Of a DNA stretch of 64,000 nucleotides, positions 1-9,332 are shown piece by piece. This DNA comes from a virus. Location: the IMG/VR virus record IMGVR_UViG_3300042868_010462, positions 1-64,000 of that record; one strand, written 5' to 3'. The notes under the pieces are model-generated. The model did not search any database, was not told where the DNA came from, and saw only the letters and a program-made list of their open reading frames with translations. The number at the start of each line of letters is the position of its first letter. The first letter of the stretch is position 1. Position numbers and translations under genes: made by a program.

Positions 1-972
1 ATAGATTTGGGAGGCATTATTACCAAATTGTAAGTAATTTGATACGCCATCACTTGATGATGTCCCTGCAAAATTATCCCCACCAACACTAAGAATTCCA
101 TTATCTGACAAGTTTAATGTTTGGAAAGTATATGCACTATTCAAAAACTCTAAACGACCATTATTGTTAACACGAATTGTTTTGTTTATATTTGTAGCAC
201 CTGCTGAGGTATTTGTAACTCTTATGAAGTCAGTATATCCAGTACCCCCAATTGTATTACTACCTGAAAAAACTAACATACCATTAGTGTTTCCGGCATC
301 AAGTATTGTTTTTCCGTATAACCCATTAGTTGTAACACCTGAACTACAAAGTAAAGAATCGTTGACATTGATTGGCGAACAACCATATATATTTTCAATA
401 TACAAATCGGTTATACAAGTCGCTGATGTATTTCCAGTAAATGGAGTATATTTTTTCCATACTGCTGTAGAATAAGTTTCACCACTGACACCATCAATTG
501 TATTTGCAGTCCAACTATTAATGAAAGTAATGTTTTCAGGGGAGTTAGCTCTTATTGTTGTACCAAAATCAGATATTATTGTTGTTCCAGTTGAACCAGT
601 TGCTGAATTCCAAAGGGATTCATAATTATTAATCAAAAATTGGTACACTTGGTTTTCTTCATAAACATACACTAACATACCTAACTTTCTTCTTCCTGAT
701 GAAATATTATCAGGTTGAAGTGTTAATGTGTTAACAGAAAATGTTGTACCACTACCTTTTGAAAAAGTAATTGGGATTGTATTTCCACTAAACTCAATTG
801 GTCCGAATGTGGATGGCGGGATTGTGTAATATAGTTGGTCTAAAGAATATACTTCCATATAACCACCAGTGGACAAAGTTGAGTAACTAGTCCCAAATGT
901 TTTTGTTCTTTCTAAACTTTGTTGTCCCAATAATTGATTAGGACTTATTGGATTTTTATATGGAAAACTCAT
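1..972 (-). CDS. Putative tail fibre protein, C-terminus beyond window
   Basis: The reading frame opens at ATG 972 and stays open for 324 codons to base 1, so the gene is cut by the window edge. The start overlaps the stop of the upstream fibre gene as TAATG, implying translational coupling. The product is rich in Thr, Ser, Gly and Asn, has no signal peptide or membrane segment, and includes a short ordered segment near residues 82-100 (SSGRRKLGMLVYVYEENQVY) of a kind seen in beta-rich phage appendage proteins. Assignment as a virion fibre component comes from composition and from its place in the fibre operon; no family is recognised with certainty. Confidence 0.6.
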   Translation of the reverse strand, partial: MSFPYKNPISPNQLLGQQSLERTKTFGTSYSTLSTGGYMEVYSLDQLYYTIPPSTFGPIEFSGNTIPITFSKGSGTTFSVNTLTLQPDNISSGRRKLGMLVYVYEENQVYQFLINNYESLWNSATGSTGTTIISDFGTTIRANSPENITFINSWTANTIDGVSGETYSTAVWKKYTPFTGNTSATCITDLYIENIYGCSPINVNDSLLCSSGVTTNGLYGKTILDAGNTNGMLVFSGSNTIGGTGYTDFIRVTNTSAGATNINKTIRVNNNGRLEFLNSAYTFQTLNLSDNGILSVGGDNFAGTSSSDGVSNYLQFGNNASQIY

Positions 973-2225
973 TAGCCTACACTACCTCCTTTAAAATATA
1001 TATCTGTCGTTTGATTATCTATTAAGAAATCACCAGCTGGATATGTTGTATATACCCTATAAGTTACTGATGGTATTGTTGAACCAGTATATGTAAATGT
1101 ATTTGTTCTAATTGTTGATTCTGTTAACACATTACTAAATACATTCGGATTACCTAAACTTAAATCAATATCTAATTGAGATTGATTATTTGTTAAAACA
1201 ATTGGTATAATCCAAGTGTACCAAGCTTGGTCTAATATTGTATTTTGAAGTATTTCTGTCGTTTCAAAATTGTATGCTATTTTTGTATTACCGAAACTAT
1301 CTACACCACCAGTTGTTTGTGGTACATTGGATGTTATAATCGTTGGTAATTCACCATTTGTCCAACCACTATAATTAACATACAAGTTCATCTCAGTATT
1401 AAATGTCGTTGCACTTGAACTTGGTTGACTTGTATTACTGAAACCAAAGAATTGTGGAGCTCCATTACCAAACATATAGTTACCAATACTTGTTGCGGCA
1501 CTTATTGGTTCAATAAACAAATAAGCAAATGTTGAAGGTAATGGAGATGATGTTGGTGTAACAGATGGTGTAATACTTGGTGTTACACTTATTGTTGGAG
1601 TTATTGTTGGTGTTATAGTTGGTGTTACACTTATTGTAGGTGTTATACTCGGAGTTACTGAAATTGTTGGTGTTACACTTATTGTTGGTGTTATACTTGG
1701 TGTTACACTTGGGGTTAATGAAATCGTTGGTGTTGGTGTAGGTGTGATTGCAACACAACTATTGTTTACACAAACATCACCAATAAAAATATCACATTCA
1801 GTCAAAGCAATTGGATTACTACCACAATAATATAATGTTGTACCTGAGTTGATTGGTAATACACTTGTAATTGTTCCATCACATTGTGTATAATAAAAAG
1901 TTCCACCAGTTGTTCCAGTATTCGTTATTTGAATACATCTACATAAATCAGTTGGTGTCGAACTTGGTGTAGGTGTAATTGTTGGAGTAGGTGTCGGTGT
2001 TACAGGACAACTATATGGTAAAAATGTTTCACATCCGTTACTATCAATAACTTTAATAATTATACTATCCGCAACATCTAAAGGTGATGGAATATCAAAA
2101 GTTGTTGTTGCCGATAATGATGTTGAGCCAGTTAGTGTATAACAATAGATTAATGTTACATCACAAACTATGACTTGATATGGGGGTGTCCCAGTTGTTG
2201 CTGATATACTTATTTGATGTGGCAT
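972..2225 (-). CDS. Tail fibre/appendage protein with Thr-Pro-rich linkers
   Basis: 417 residues. A small beta-rich N-terminal region with several Cys (about residues 1-75) leads into a short TP linker, a second Cys-containing domain (about 93-160), then a long Thr-Pro/Ser-Pro repeat with units such as [10 protein letters not shown] (about 160-230), and finally a C-terminal beta-rich domain. This bead-on-linker layout suggests an extended surface fibre. Downstream it overlaps the next gene by TAATG. Exact function unknown; a virion adhesin is inferred from composition and context. Confidence 0.6.
   Translation of the reverse strand: MPHQISISATTGTPPYQVIVCDVTLIYCYTLTGSTSLSATTTFDIPSPLDVADSIIIKVIDSNGCETFLPYSCPVTPTPTPTITPTPSSTPTDLCRCIQITNTGTTGGTFYYTQCDGTITSVLPINSGTTLYYCGSNPIALTECDIFIGDVCVNNSCVAITPTPTPTISLTPSVTPSITPTISVTPTISVTPSITPTISVTPTITPTITPTISVTPSITPSVTPTSSPLPSTFAYLFIEPISAATSIGNYMFGNGAPQFFGFSNTSQPSSSATTFNTEMNLYVNYSGWTNGELPTIITSNVPQTTGGVDSFGNTKIAYNFETTEILQNTILDQAWYTWIIPIVLTNNQSQLDIDLSLGNPNVFSNVLTESTIRTNTFTYTGSTIPSVTYRVYTTYPAGDFLIDNQTTDIYFKGGSVG
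1550..1745 (-). repeat. Degenerate tandem repeat encoding a Thr-Pro linker
   Basis: Short GT-rich units resembling GGTGTTACACTTATTGTT (plus-strand view) recur with variation and encode the TP/SP linker of the overlapping fibre gene. Imperfect repeats of this kind expand and contract readily by slippage. Confidence 0.75.
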
Positions 2226-2237
2226 ATAGGATAAATA

Positions 2238-3158
2238 TTACCAACAAGTTATTATAACTAAACCATCCCCTCCATTTCCACCTCTTCCTCCAGTAGTTCC
2301 AGCACCACCACCTCCACCACCTGAACCATACGCACCATTTCCTCCAATACCTCCAGCGGTAGTATTATTAGCGTATCCTCCAGCACCACCTGTGAAAAAC
2401 AAATTATATGGCATATTGATTAATTGCTCATTATATGATGAGAATCCGCTATCAGCTTCAGATGGGTTGGTTGGATTACCTCCGTTTATTGTTGAGACAA
2501 ATCCTGAACCTGTTACATTCGCACCAACACGAGAAGTTGTTGATACACCAGCTCCACCTGCACCACCTGAAACGATATTAGTCAAAGATACTGCAGTACC
2601 TGATTGATTTTGGTTACCTCCACTTCCCCCTAATTGTCCAGCTATCAAAGATACCAAAAAATTATAACTAAGAAATCCTGCGGTCTGAAGAAATACTGTA
2701 CCAGCACTACCTGCGGTAGCATTAGAACTACCGACAGCTCCACCATTACCTGCCCCTGCTGCGGCAGCTCCACTTGCTAAAATTATATTTGATGTTGTTG
2801 TATTTGGTTGTACACTAACATACGATAAAGTACCTACAGTACCATTACCTCCAGCTCCTGCCGTAGGTAACCCACCAGTACCCCCCATACCAACTAAAAT
2901 ATAAAGTGTATCAGGAATAGTTGAAAGTGTACCAAAAGCTCGACTTATTGCCGAAGCACCACCACCAGCACCACCTGACCTAGCACTACCAGCAATACTT
3001 GTAGCACCCGCACCACCTCCTCCACCTCCACCGATGACAATCATTTGCATAAACTTACAACCATTCGGTTTTTGCCAAGTTTGCCAAACAGCCGAACCTA
3101 TCCCATAGAATGATTGAACATTCTTATCATTATTAGGTAAATTAAAATTATCTATCAT
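2238..3158 (-). CDS. Glycine-rich adhesin-like protein, paralogue 1
   Basis: 306 residues, first transcribed of neither end but one of three consecutive paralogues. The N-terminal ~35 residues hold a conserved segment with the pattern WQTWQKPNGCKF, followed by a hydrophobic strand and a poly-Gly run; the rest alternates Gly-rich loops with short hydrophobic segments and ends in GGDGLVIITCW. Gly-rich loop stacks of this sort occur in the receptor-binding tips of T4-like phages (for example S16 gp38-type adhesins), so a host-recognition role is plausible. That is inference from composition; homology to gp38 is not shown. Confidence 0.6.
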   Translation of the reverse strand: MIDNFNLPNNDKNVQSFYGIGSAVWQTWQKPNGCKFMQMIVIGGGGGGGAGATSIAGSARSGGAGGGASAISRAFGTLSTIPDTLYILVGMGGTGGLPTAGAGGNGTVGTLSYVSVQPNTTTSNIILASGAAAAGAGNGGAVGSSNATAGSAGTVFLQTAGFLSYNFLVSLIAGQLGGSGGNQNQSGTAVSLTNIVSGGAGGAGVSTTSRVGANVTGSGFVSTINGGNPTNPSEADSGFSSYNEQLINMPYNLFFTGGAGGYANNTTAGGIGGNGAYGSGGGGGGAGTTGGRGGNGGDGLVIITCW

Positions 3159-3162
3159 ATTA

Positions 3163-4053
3163 TTACCAACAAGTTATTATTACTAAACCATCGCCACCTC
3201 TACCCCCTCTTCCACCAGTGAGTCCACCCCCTCCACCACCTCCGCCACAACCCCATCCACCATCTCCACCATTACCACCAGTACCACTTGCATTCGAACC
3301 ACCACCAGCACCACCTGTAAAAAATAAAGGTGAAGAACTTGATAGTATCGATGAGGGATTAAATTGATTAAATCCCGCACCACCATTAAATCCACCAACA
3401 GCTCCACCACTTATCGTGGGGATAAACCCTGCTCCAGTTATATTACCACCAACGGCTTGAACATTAGCTGTAGTTAAACCCCCACCACCTGCACCACCAG
3501 TTGTTGGTCTTGATATTGTAATATTTGTTCCTGCTCCAAAAGAACCCCCAACAGAACCATTAACACCACCGATAGAATTAAAAATACCCATACCCATCAA
3601 TACACTATTAGCTACGGTATTAGGATTATTACCAGTACCTGCAGCAGCATTTGAATTCCCACCGGTATTATTACTCGAGCTACTAATAATTAGATGATTT
3701 TGGACAAATGTTGTAACATTATTTATTCCAACATAAGTAACAGTTCCCGCAGTACCATTCGATGACGCAGCCCCACCAGCACCACCTGGACCTATTAAAA
3801 TATGTAATCTTTCAGGGACAAAAAAAGCGGGAATTAATAGTGTTGTTAGGGCACTACTACCACCTCCACCACCACCATTTCTATTAGTTCCGGCAATACC
3901 TGTCAATCCACCAGCACCACCAGCACCACCTCCTAATACAAAGAAGTGTATGAATTTACAACCTTTAGGTTTAATCCAAGTTTCCCAAGGGCCTGTTCTA
4001 TAAAATACTTGAGTATTATAAGTTGTATCGGCTAAATGAAATAAATCTAACAT
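3163..4053 (-). CDS. Glycine-rich adhesin-like protein, paralogue 2
   Basis: 296 residues, the middle of three tandem glycine-rich paralogues, 4 bases upstream of the next copy. It shares the N-terminal pattern WETWIKPKGCKF and the C-terminal GGDGLVIITCW, while the central Gly/Asn/Thr-rich part differs in length and sequence. Conserved ends around a variable middle fit an exposed receptor-binding protein. No signal peptide is visible, consistent with virion assembly in the cytoplasm. Confidence 0.6.
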   Translation of the reverse strand: MLDLFHLADTTYNTQVFYRTGPWETWIKPKGCKFIHFFVLGGGAGGAGGLTGIAGTNRNGGGGGGSSALTTLLIPAFFVPERLHILIGPGGAGGAASSNGTAGTVTYVGINNVTTFVQNHLIISSSSNNTGGNSNAAAGTGNNPNTVANSVLMGMGIFNSIGGVNGSVGGSFGAGTNITISRPTTGGAGGGGLTTANVQAVGGNITGAGFIPTISGGAVGGFNGGAGFNQFNPSSILSSSSPLFFTGGAGGGSNASGTGGNGGDGGWGCGGGGGGGGLTGGRGGRGGDGLVIITCW

Positions 4054-4054
4054 A

Positions 4055-4954
4055 TTACCAAGATATAATTATTACTAAACCATCACCACCTCTTCCACCT
4101 GAACCACCAGTAGTCCCAGCACCTCCACCACCACCTCCACAACCGAAAGCTCCATTACCACCATCACCCCCTATACCAGCACCATTTGCTCCCCCACCCG
4201 AACCACCAGTAAAAATAAAGGCGTTTCTTAAAACATTTGATTTATTTGGAAAAGAACCTGTAAATCCATCAGTTCCTCTATTTGTGCCACCCGCTGCTCC
4301 ACCTGATAATGTAGGAAAAACACCACCTGTATTCACATTACCACCAGTTCCATTTGCGTTTGCGGCACTTGACCCACCTCCACCAGACCCACCACATAAT
4401 GGAGAAGTTGGTGCTAAAGCCGTACCATTACCTCCTGCATTAGACCCACCACTTGTACCATTTTGACCTGCACCAAATAAATTGACACCTGAATAACCCA
4501 AGATTTGATTTGCCGCTGTAGGTGCACCACCAGTACCTCCAAGAGTACCTGCAGCAGCACCTCCACCAGGTGTGGTGGAATTACTATATAGTAAAACATT
4601 CACACTTGTAGTATCAGGTAAAACTGATACATATGAAATACTACCAGCACTTCCGTTACTATTTGGTGTTCCACCAGCCCCACCATAACCAACATTGATG
4701 TATACAATATCAGGTAGTGTATTAGCCATAAACATACCTTTGTTCATACCCGAAGACCCACCTCCACCACCACCAGTTCTTCCGACACCAGTACCTGATT
4801 GACCTCCACCACCTCCAGCCCCACCACCGATGACGAGCATATATACAAACTTACAACCCCTTGGTTTTTGCCAAGTTTGCCAAGTACTCGAACCAATAGC
4901 GTAAAATATAGCAACACTATTGTCTAAATTGGGGAGGTTATTATAATCAATCAT
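4055..4954 (-). CDS. Glycine-rich adhesin-like protein, paralogue 3
   Basis: 299 residues; the first transcribed of the three glycine-rich copies. It carries the shared WQTWQKPRGCKF segment near residue 26, a poly-Gly start of the repeat region, and a terminal GGDGLVIIISW in which the Cys of the other copies is Ser. It follows the stop of the small upstream gene by about 10 bases and precedes copy 2 by one base. The role in receptor binding is inferred. Confidence 0.6.
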   Translation of the reverse strand: MIDYNNLPNLDNSVAIFYAIGSSTWQTWQKPRGCKFVYMLVIGGGAGGGGGQSGTGVGRTGGGGGGSSGMNKGMFMANTLPDIVYINVGYGGAGGTPNSNGSAGSISYVSVLPDTTSVNVLLYSNSTTPGGGAAAGTLGGTGGAPTAANQILGYSGVNLFGAGQNGTSGGSNAGGNGTALAPTSPLCGGSGGGGSSAANANGTGGNVNTGGVFPTLSGGAAGGTNRGTDGFTGSFPNKSNVLRNAFIFTGGSGGGANGAGIGGDGGNGAFGCGGGGGGAGTTGGSGGRGGDGLVIIISW

Positions 4955-4964
4955 AAATTATTAT

Positions 4965-5138
4965 TTAAGCCCAAGGTGGAATTACATTTGTTTCAACTAT
5001 AAAGTATCCATAAGGTGAAACTAAATCCAAAGGGTCACCAACCAAACTAAAGAAAGCGGTATTACCAAACTCATCATTTCTTTGATAAAATTGACCTTCA
5101 TAACCATAGTTAAACTCACATAGTGCGTATATGTACAT
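4965..5138 (-). CDS. Small conserved-looking fibre-operon protein (57 aa)
   Basis: A 57-residue frame from ATG 5138 to TAA 4965 that exactly fills the gap between two fibre genes. It begins MYIYALCEFNYG and ends VIPPWA, rich in aromatic residues with no Lys, unlike random AT-rich translation. No family recognised. It could be a fibre cap, a small chaperone, or a short structural piece; position and composition support it being real. Confidence 0.55.
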   Translation of the reverse strand: MYIYALCEFNYGYEGQFYQRNDEFGNTAFFSLVGDPLDLVSPYGYFIVETNVIPPWA

Positions 5139-5149
5139 AATTAATTTTT

Positions 5150-5569
5150 TTAGTAATCACCACCGATTATGGTTGCATCCCAACCTGCAGCATTAGGTGC
5201 CGTACCCAAAGTTACATAAATTACATAATTTGCGGGTAAGGCAAAATTCAAAGGTAATTCATAAGTCGATTGTGCTGCAACCTCAGATGCTGCTGTTGTT
5301 GGTAATGTTATTTCATCCCATAGATTATTGTTTGTTGCAGTACCGGTTGTTCCACCATTGTTAATCCATACCCTACCTACTGTTGCGGCAAGATTTTGAC
5401 CCAAAGTTCTAAATCTTATTCTCTGAACATAACTTCCGTTAGTTCCACCCGTAAATACAGGATAAATTGTGCCTGATGTTAAATCTTTTGTGGTATTAGC
5501 TGATGTCATTGCATCAGCCCATTGTATTTTTGGTGTTAGTGTAAAAATTGGTGATGTATTTGCTGGCAT
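5150..5569 (-). CDS. Small beta-rich virion protein
   Basis: 139 residues, Thr/Ala/Asn-rich with alternating hydrophobic strands and a terminal IIGGDY. It contains strand segments such as YVQRIRFRTLG and NYVIYVTLGTAP, typical of jelly-roll phage surface or decoration proteins. It sits within the fibre operon, 12 bases after the large fibre gene upstream. Structural role inferred; family not recognised. Confidence 0.5.
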   Translation of the reverse strand: MPANTSPIFTLTPKIQWADAMTSANTTKDLTSGTIYPVFTGGTNGSYVQRIRFRTLGQNLAATVGRVWINNGGTTGTATNNNLWDEITLPTTAASEVAAQSTYELPLNFALPANYVIYVTLGTAPNAAGWDATIIGGDY

Positions 5570-5581
5570 ATTTTTATATTT

Positions 5582-7606
5582 TTATATTAATTGATAACTA
5601 TTTGATATTGCGTAAGTTTTTCCATAATCAAATGTTGATGTTGTTGAACCTGTAAAACTGATATCGAAATTTGGATAAGTACCTGTTACAGATATATTTG
5701 TACCACCACTTAATGTCACAGTTTGGTCTGGTAATGAATTGGTAATGGTAAAGTTTGGATAAGTCCCACCTGTTGTAATACCAGTTCCACCACTTAATGT
5801 TATAGTTTGGTCAGGTGCTGTATTAATAATTGTTACATTACCTGATGTTGTATTTGCAGACAGACCTACACCAGTTGTTAAAGAATTAACGACATTAGTA
5901 TAACCAGTAAAAAATCCTGATACATTGAATGTACCTCCTGTGTTATTTGTGAATGTTGTTGTACCATTTGAATAAGTTCCACCTGTAACAAAAACATCCG
6001 TTGGTAAATTCTGATAAGTGGTTGCAGAGATTGTACTTGCGGTTAATCCGTTGTAAATGATAACATCATCATCAATAATTGTAGTACCACTGATATTAAC
6101 ATCTGCCGTAAAAGTTACACTATTCCCACCAAAAGTTATATCAGTACCATCATCAATAATTTGACTATCAATTAATTCGTTAACACCATTCCATTTAGCT
6201 AAATAATTCGTAACACCAGTACCTGTTAAAGTACCTTGAGTAAGTCCACTTACATTAAATGTTCCACCAGTATTATTTCTAAATAAAATATCTCCGTTTG
6301 AATATGTTCCCCCAGTTACAAATACATCAGTCAAACCTGATAAGTTTGCACCACTACCATAGTAGGTTGTTGCGGTTACACCACCATTAATTGTCTGACC
6401 AACTGAAAAAATATTATCAACATTTGTGTAAGCATTGTTTGAATATTGTGTTGAAGTTAAGTGAAAATATTCTCCAGCACTACCTCCTTGAATTGCATTT
6501 AAATCGTTATGTGCGGTAACTTGTGTTGATTGAAATACACTAACGAAAGCACTCTCAACTGAACCAGTTGTTGCACTAACTTGTACAATTATTCTTCCTG
6601 TTAAGAAGGCATGAGATGTAACTAATTCGGGTAAACTTGGTTCTACTGATAATTGAGCTTCTGCAACACTATCATATTCATCATTACCCCAAACTTCATA
6701 TAAGTGGTCATTCACTTCTTGCCCCCTGAAATACCAATTCACCAAATACTTACCAGCTGTAGCCAAAACCTTATCTGTACCATCGTCATAATATTCGTTA
6801 TTCAGAGTATTAGCAGTTGTTGTATAAACCCAAGTTCCACCACTATGAAAACTTTGAAAAAATATATCATCTTGAGAATTAAGTTGGGGTAATGCTTGAC
6901 GATAGACCCCATTCCATGCAACACCTGCAGATAATGTAACGACACCAGTCGAACCACTCAAGCCCAATGAAAATCCTGATTCTCTTGCAAATCTATCAGT
7001 TGATAAAATTCTATCATTTATCTTATTTGGTAATCCTGCTCCATAGTTATCAAATTCTAAAACATGCACAAAATTACCACTTCTGTAGGTTATCATAAAT
7101 AACACAACATCACTATCGGTGATTACAGAATCATTATCATAAACATAATATCTTGGACTACCTCCATTATATTCAATAACCACATAACTTGTGTCTTCAT
7201 CAAATAAACTTGGTATTCCACCACTTCCAGTTGTCCCACTTGGAACTATATAAACTTTTAATGGTTCAATGAAATTTGAATTATTGTATAATGCAACGGT
7301 AACTTGAGGTAAAGTTAGAGTTCCATTATTATTATCAGTCCATCCTGTTGCATTTGTTATCAAACCTGCATTATATGGGGCAGAACCTGAAATAACAATT
7401 GTACCACCAGTACTATTATTTAGTGTTAAATTTCCATTTGAAAATGTACCTCCAGTTATTGAAGTACCTGAACCACCAACAATTCCAGTTAAGTTACTAC
7501 CATCACCATATAAAGTTCCACCACTTATTGTCGTTGCCGAAAATAAGGTAATACCAGTTATTGAACCAAAAATTTTTTCTCCTCTTACATTAGGTGTTGC
7601 ACTCAT
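5582..7606 (-). CDS. Large tail fibre protein with repeated NNTGGTFNVSG units
   Basis: 674 residues. The start ATG 7606 is preceded by a TATTTATA element 4 bases upstream. The N-terminus (VRGEKIFGSITGITLFSATT) resembles virion-attachment ends of long fibres; the body carries repeats of the form GGTYSNGxxxFxNNTGGTFNVSG (about residues 430, 545) and SGGTxxxxxGTYPNF near the C-terminus, with an ordered inserted region at about 100-400. The same repeat family appears in the fibre gene at 9332-10462, pointing to duplication or recombination between fibre genes. Confidence 0.65.
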   Translation of the reverse strand: MSATPNVRGEKIFGSITGITLFSATTISGGTLYGDGSNLTGIVGGSGTSITGGTFSNGNLTLNNSTGGTIVISGSAPYNAGLITNATGWTDNNNGTLTLPQVTVALYNNSNFIEPLKVYIVPSGTTGSGGIPSLFDEDTSYVVIEYNGGSPRYYVYDNDSVITDSDVVLFMITYRSGNFVHVLEFDNYGAGLPNKINDRILSTDRFARESGFSLGLSGSTGVVTLSAGVAWNGVYRQALPQLNSQDDIFFQSFHSGGTWVYTTTANTLNNEYYDDGTDKVLATAGKYLVNWYFRGQEVNDHLYEVWGNDEYDSVAEAQLSVEPSLPELVTSHAFLTGRIIVQVSATTGSVESAFVSVFQSTQVTAHNDLNAIQGGSAGEYFHLTSTQYSNNAYTNVDNIFSVGQTINGGVTATTYYGSGANLSGLTDVFVTGGTYSNGDILFRNNTGGTFNVSGLTQGTLTGTGVTNYLAKWNGVNELIDSQIIDDGTDITFGGNSVTFTADVNISGTTIIDDDVIIYNGLTASTISATTYQNLPTDVFVTGGTYSNGTTTFTNNTGGTFNVSGFFTGYTNVVNSLTTGVGLSANTTSGNVTIINTAPDQTITLSGGTGITTGGTYPNFTITNSLPDQTVTLSGGTNISVTGTYPNFDISFTGSTTSTFDYGKTYAISNSYQLI

Positions 7607-7610
7607 ACTT

Positions 7611-7618
7611 TATAAATA
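7611..7618 (-). promoter_or_regulatory. Candidate phage promoter element TATTTATA
   Basis: Read in gene direction the sequence is TATTTATA, ending 4 bases before ATG 7606. It belongs to a set of similar elements found at many transcription-unit heads in this window. Confidence 0.35.
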
Positions 7619-7621
7619 TTG

Positions 7622-8494
7622 TTAATTCAAAACTTTACCCGCCCATAGTACAGCATTTGTAACTAATCTTCTTAAATTAGCACGAGTTGCAATATATGAT
7701 GGGAAATAAAGGTTAATACCAACTAATCTTGCTGTTCCAACTGTATTAATACCAATTATTGGATATCCTGATGTTGTATATGTAGCAATTGTATTTGCAC
7801 CACTTTGTAAAGTTGTTACCAAATTATTTTGTACTGTACTATTAGTTGTTAAACCAGTCCCCACACCTGTTGTTATTGGATGTACTATTGTTACTGTCAT
7901 ATTACCAGTTGAGTCACTACTTTGATTCACAGTACCAACATAAGGTGTTAAGGTAAAATCAAAACCTATTGGCCTAAGATTCCAAATAAATGTTCCAACA
8001 ACTAAATTACCACCACTATCAACATAGTTCCTCAAAGAAGTGTTCAAGGTAACGGCACCAGTTTGTGAAGAGTTGGTGTAGTACAACACAACATCCCAAC
8101 TACTTGAACTTAAACCAGTACCACTATAGGTTGTTGAAATTGTTACAGCTGAAATTGTTGGTGTTGGATAACCAAGGGAAACAATTTCATTTGAAACTTG
8201 TCCTGACACTGTTGATACTTGAGCATCACCTAAAATCAATAACCTTAATGCTGATGTTGCACCACTAGTTGGTGTTGGTGTAGGTGTAATAGTTAATGTT
8301 GGTGTTATAGTTGGAGTAATCGAAGGTGTTGGTGTTATAGTTGGAGTAATCGAAGATGTTGGTGTTATAGTAGGTGTTATAGATGGAGTTGGTGTTATAG
8401 TTGGAGTAATCGAAGGTGTTGGTGGTACATCAACACCTAACACGACTGGTACTCCACCCAAATCAACAATTTTACCTTCGTGTGTAATAATCAT
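7622..8494 (-). CDS. Fibre-operon protein: Thr-Pro linker plus alpha/beta domain
   Basis: 290 residues. Residues 1-25 form a short beta piece, 26-80 a Thr-Pro repeat (units like TPTITPTPSI), and 80-290 an alpha/beta domain beginning LRLLILGDAQV. The segment with YVDSGGNLVVGTFIWN resembles the flavodoxin-like cores of ThuA or class I amidotransferase-like proteins, in which a strand and a loop follow a helix of the type LRNYVDSGGNL. No catalytic Cys-His pair is evident, so a binding rather than enzymatic role is likelier. Fold assignment is tentative. Confidence 0.5.
   Translation of the reverse strand: MIITHEGKIVDLGGVPVVLGVDVPPTPSITPTITPTPSITPTITPTSSITPTITPTPSITPTITPTLTITPTPTPTSGATSALRLLILGDAQVSTVSGQVSNEIVSLGYPTPTISAVTISTTYSGTGLSSSSWDVVLYYTNSSQTGAVTLNTSLRNYVDSGGNLVVGTFIWNLRPIGFDFTLTPYVGTVNQSSDSTGNMTVTIVHPITTGVGTGLTTNSTVQNNLVTTLQSGANTIATYTTSGYPIIGINTVGTARLVGINLYFPSYIATRANLRRLVTNAVLWAGKVLN
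8275..8430 (-). repeat. Tandem repeat encoding a Thr-Pro linker
   Basis: Near-identical blocks of about 36 bases built on GGTGTTATAGTTGGAGTAAT (plus-strand view) recur at least three times and encode the TPSITPTITPTP linker of the overlapping gene. Confidence 0.75.
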
Positions 8495-8495
8495 A

Positions 8496-9332
8496 TTAAT
8501 AGTTTAATGCTTCTTTTATTCTTATCACAAAGTTTTGAACCACAGTTTGACATTCTCCTGATGTAACTAATACCCCATTATTTTTACTTAATAAAGTTTG
8601 TATTGATAATATGTTTGATGTCGTTGCACCTGATGTATATAGAAATCCACCACAACCACCCAAATTAACTGGTTGTGCCGCATAATTAATTGCATTACCA
8701 AATACGGAACCCCAATTACTATGTCCCAATAAAATGTATAAATTACAATGTGAAGGGTCTGTGGTGTTATATGTTTCCCTAAAAAATGCGTATGTTGTGA
8801 ATCCACTTAAAATTGTTCCGTTATAAATTAATCCTGATGCTAATGTACCACCACCATCAGCACCTGAATTTCCACCGATTTGCCACCCAATAGGTTTTCC
8901 TGAATTACTTCTAGTACCTATAATAGTTAAAGGGAGATAGGTTGGGTCTTGAGTTGTGGTATATTGTGTGTAACCTAATGAAATATAGTAAAAATCAGTG
9001 TCAATTATTGTTGTTGCTGAATTTGTATAAGTAATTGCAGATGGATAAGCAGCAAGTGAATAAGCAGCACTTCCTGTATAAGAAAGTCCGGTTGATAACC
9101 AAGGTGTTGTAATATTTCCTTGGTCAAACATATCACCACCTCCATCTAATATGTAAAATCCAGTACCATCCAATCTATATGTATAAAAACTTGGATTTCT
9201 AAAATCCGACATATAATTACGAAGATAAGTGGCAATTGTATTTAATTGCAAATAGGGTTGGGTAATTACACTTTGAAAATTAAGAAACCTATTATTAAAA
9301 CTTGTAACATTATTTCCATATTTTACAATCAT
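8496..9332 (-). CDS. Putative virion protein in fibre operon
   Basis: 278 residues, Tyr/Thr/Gly/Asn-rich, with no repeat linker. The stretch with YILLGHSNWGSVFGNAIN and a Gly-rich segment around residue 170 suggest a compact beta-rich domain. The last ~25 residues are helical and Cys-containing. Start ATG 9332 overlaps the stop of the upstream fibre gene by one base. No family recognised. Confidence 0.5.
   Translation of the reverse strand: MIVKYGNNVTSFNNRFLNFQSVITQPYLQLNTIATYLRNYMSDFRNPSFYTYRLDGTGFYILDGGGDMFDQGNITTPWLSTGLSYTGSAAYSLAAYPSAITYTNSATTIIDTDFYYISLGYTQYTTTQDPTYLPLTIIGTRSNSGKPIGWQIGGNSGADGGGTLASGLIYNGTILSGFTTYAFFRETYNTTDPSHCNLYILLGHSNWGSVFGNAINYAAQPVNLGGCGGFLYTSGATTSNILSIQTLLSKNNGVLVTSGECQTVVQNFVIRIKEALNY

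Noticed and set aside
1550-1745. Possible CRISPR array or non-coding repeat in the fibre genes
   Set aside because: Repeats are short, degenerate, lack unique spacers of constant length and encode in-frame Thr-Pro linkers.
4023-4466. Proline-rich plus-strand ORF opposite the glycine-rich genes
   Set aside because: It is the antisense of Gly codons (GGN becomes NCC) in the real minus-strand adhesin genes; no start signal or conserved features.
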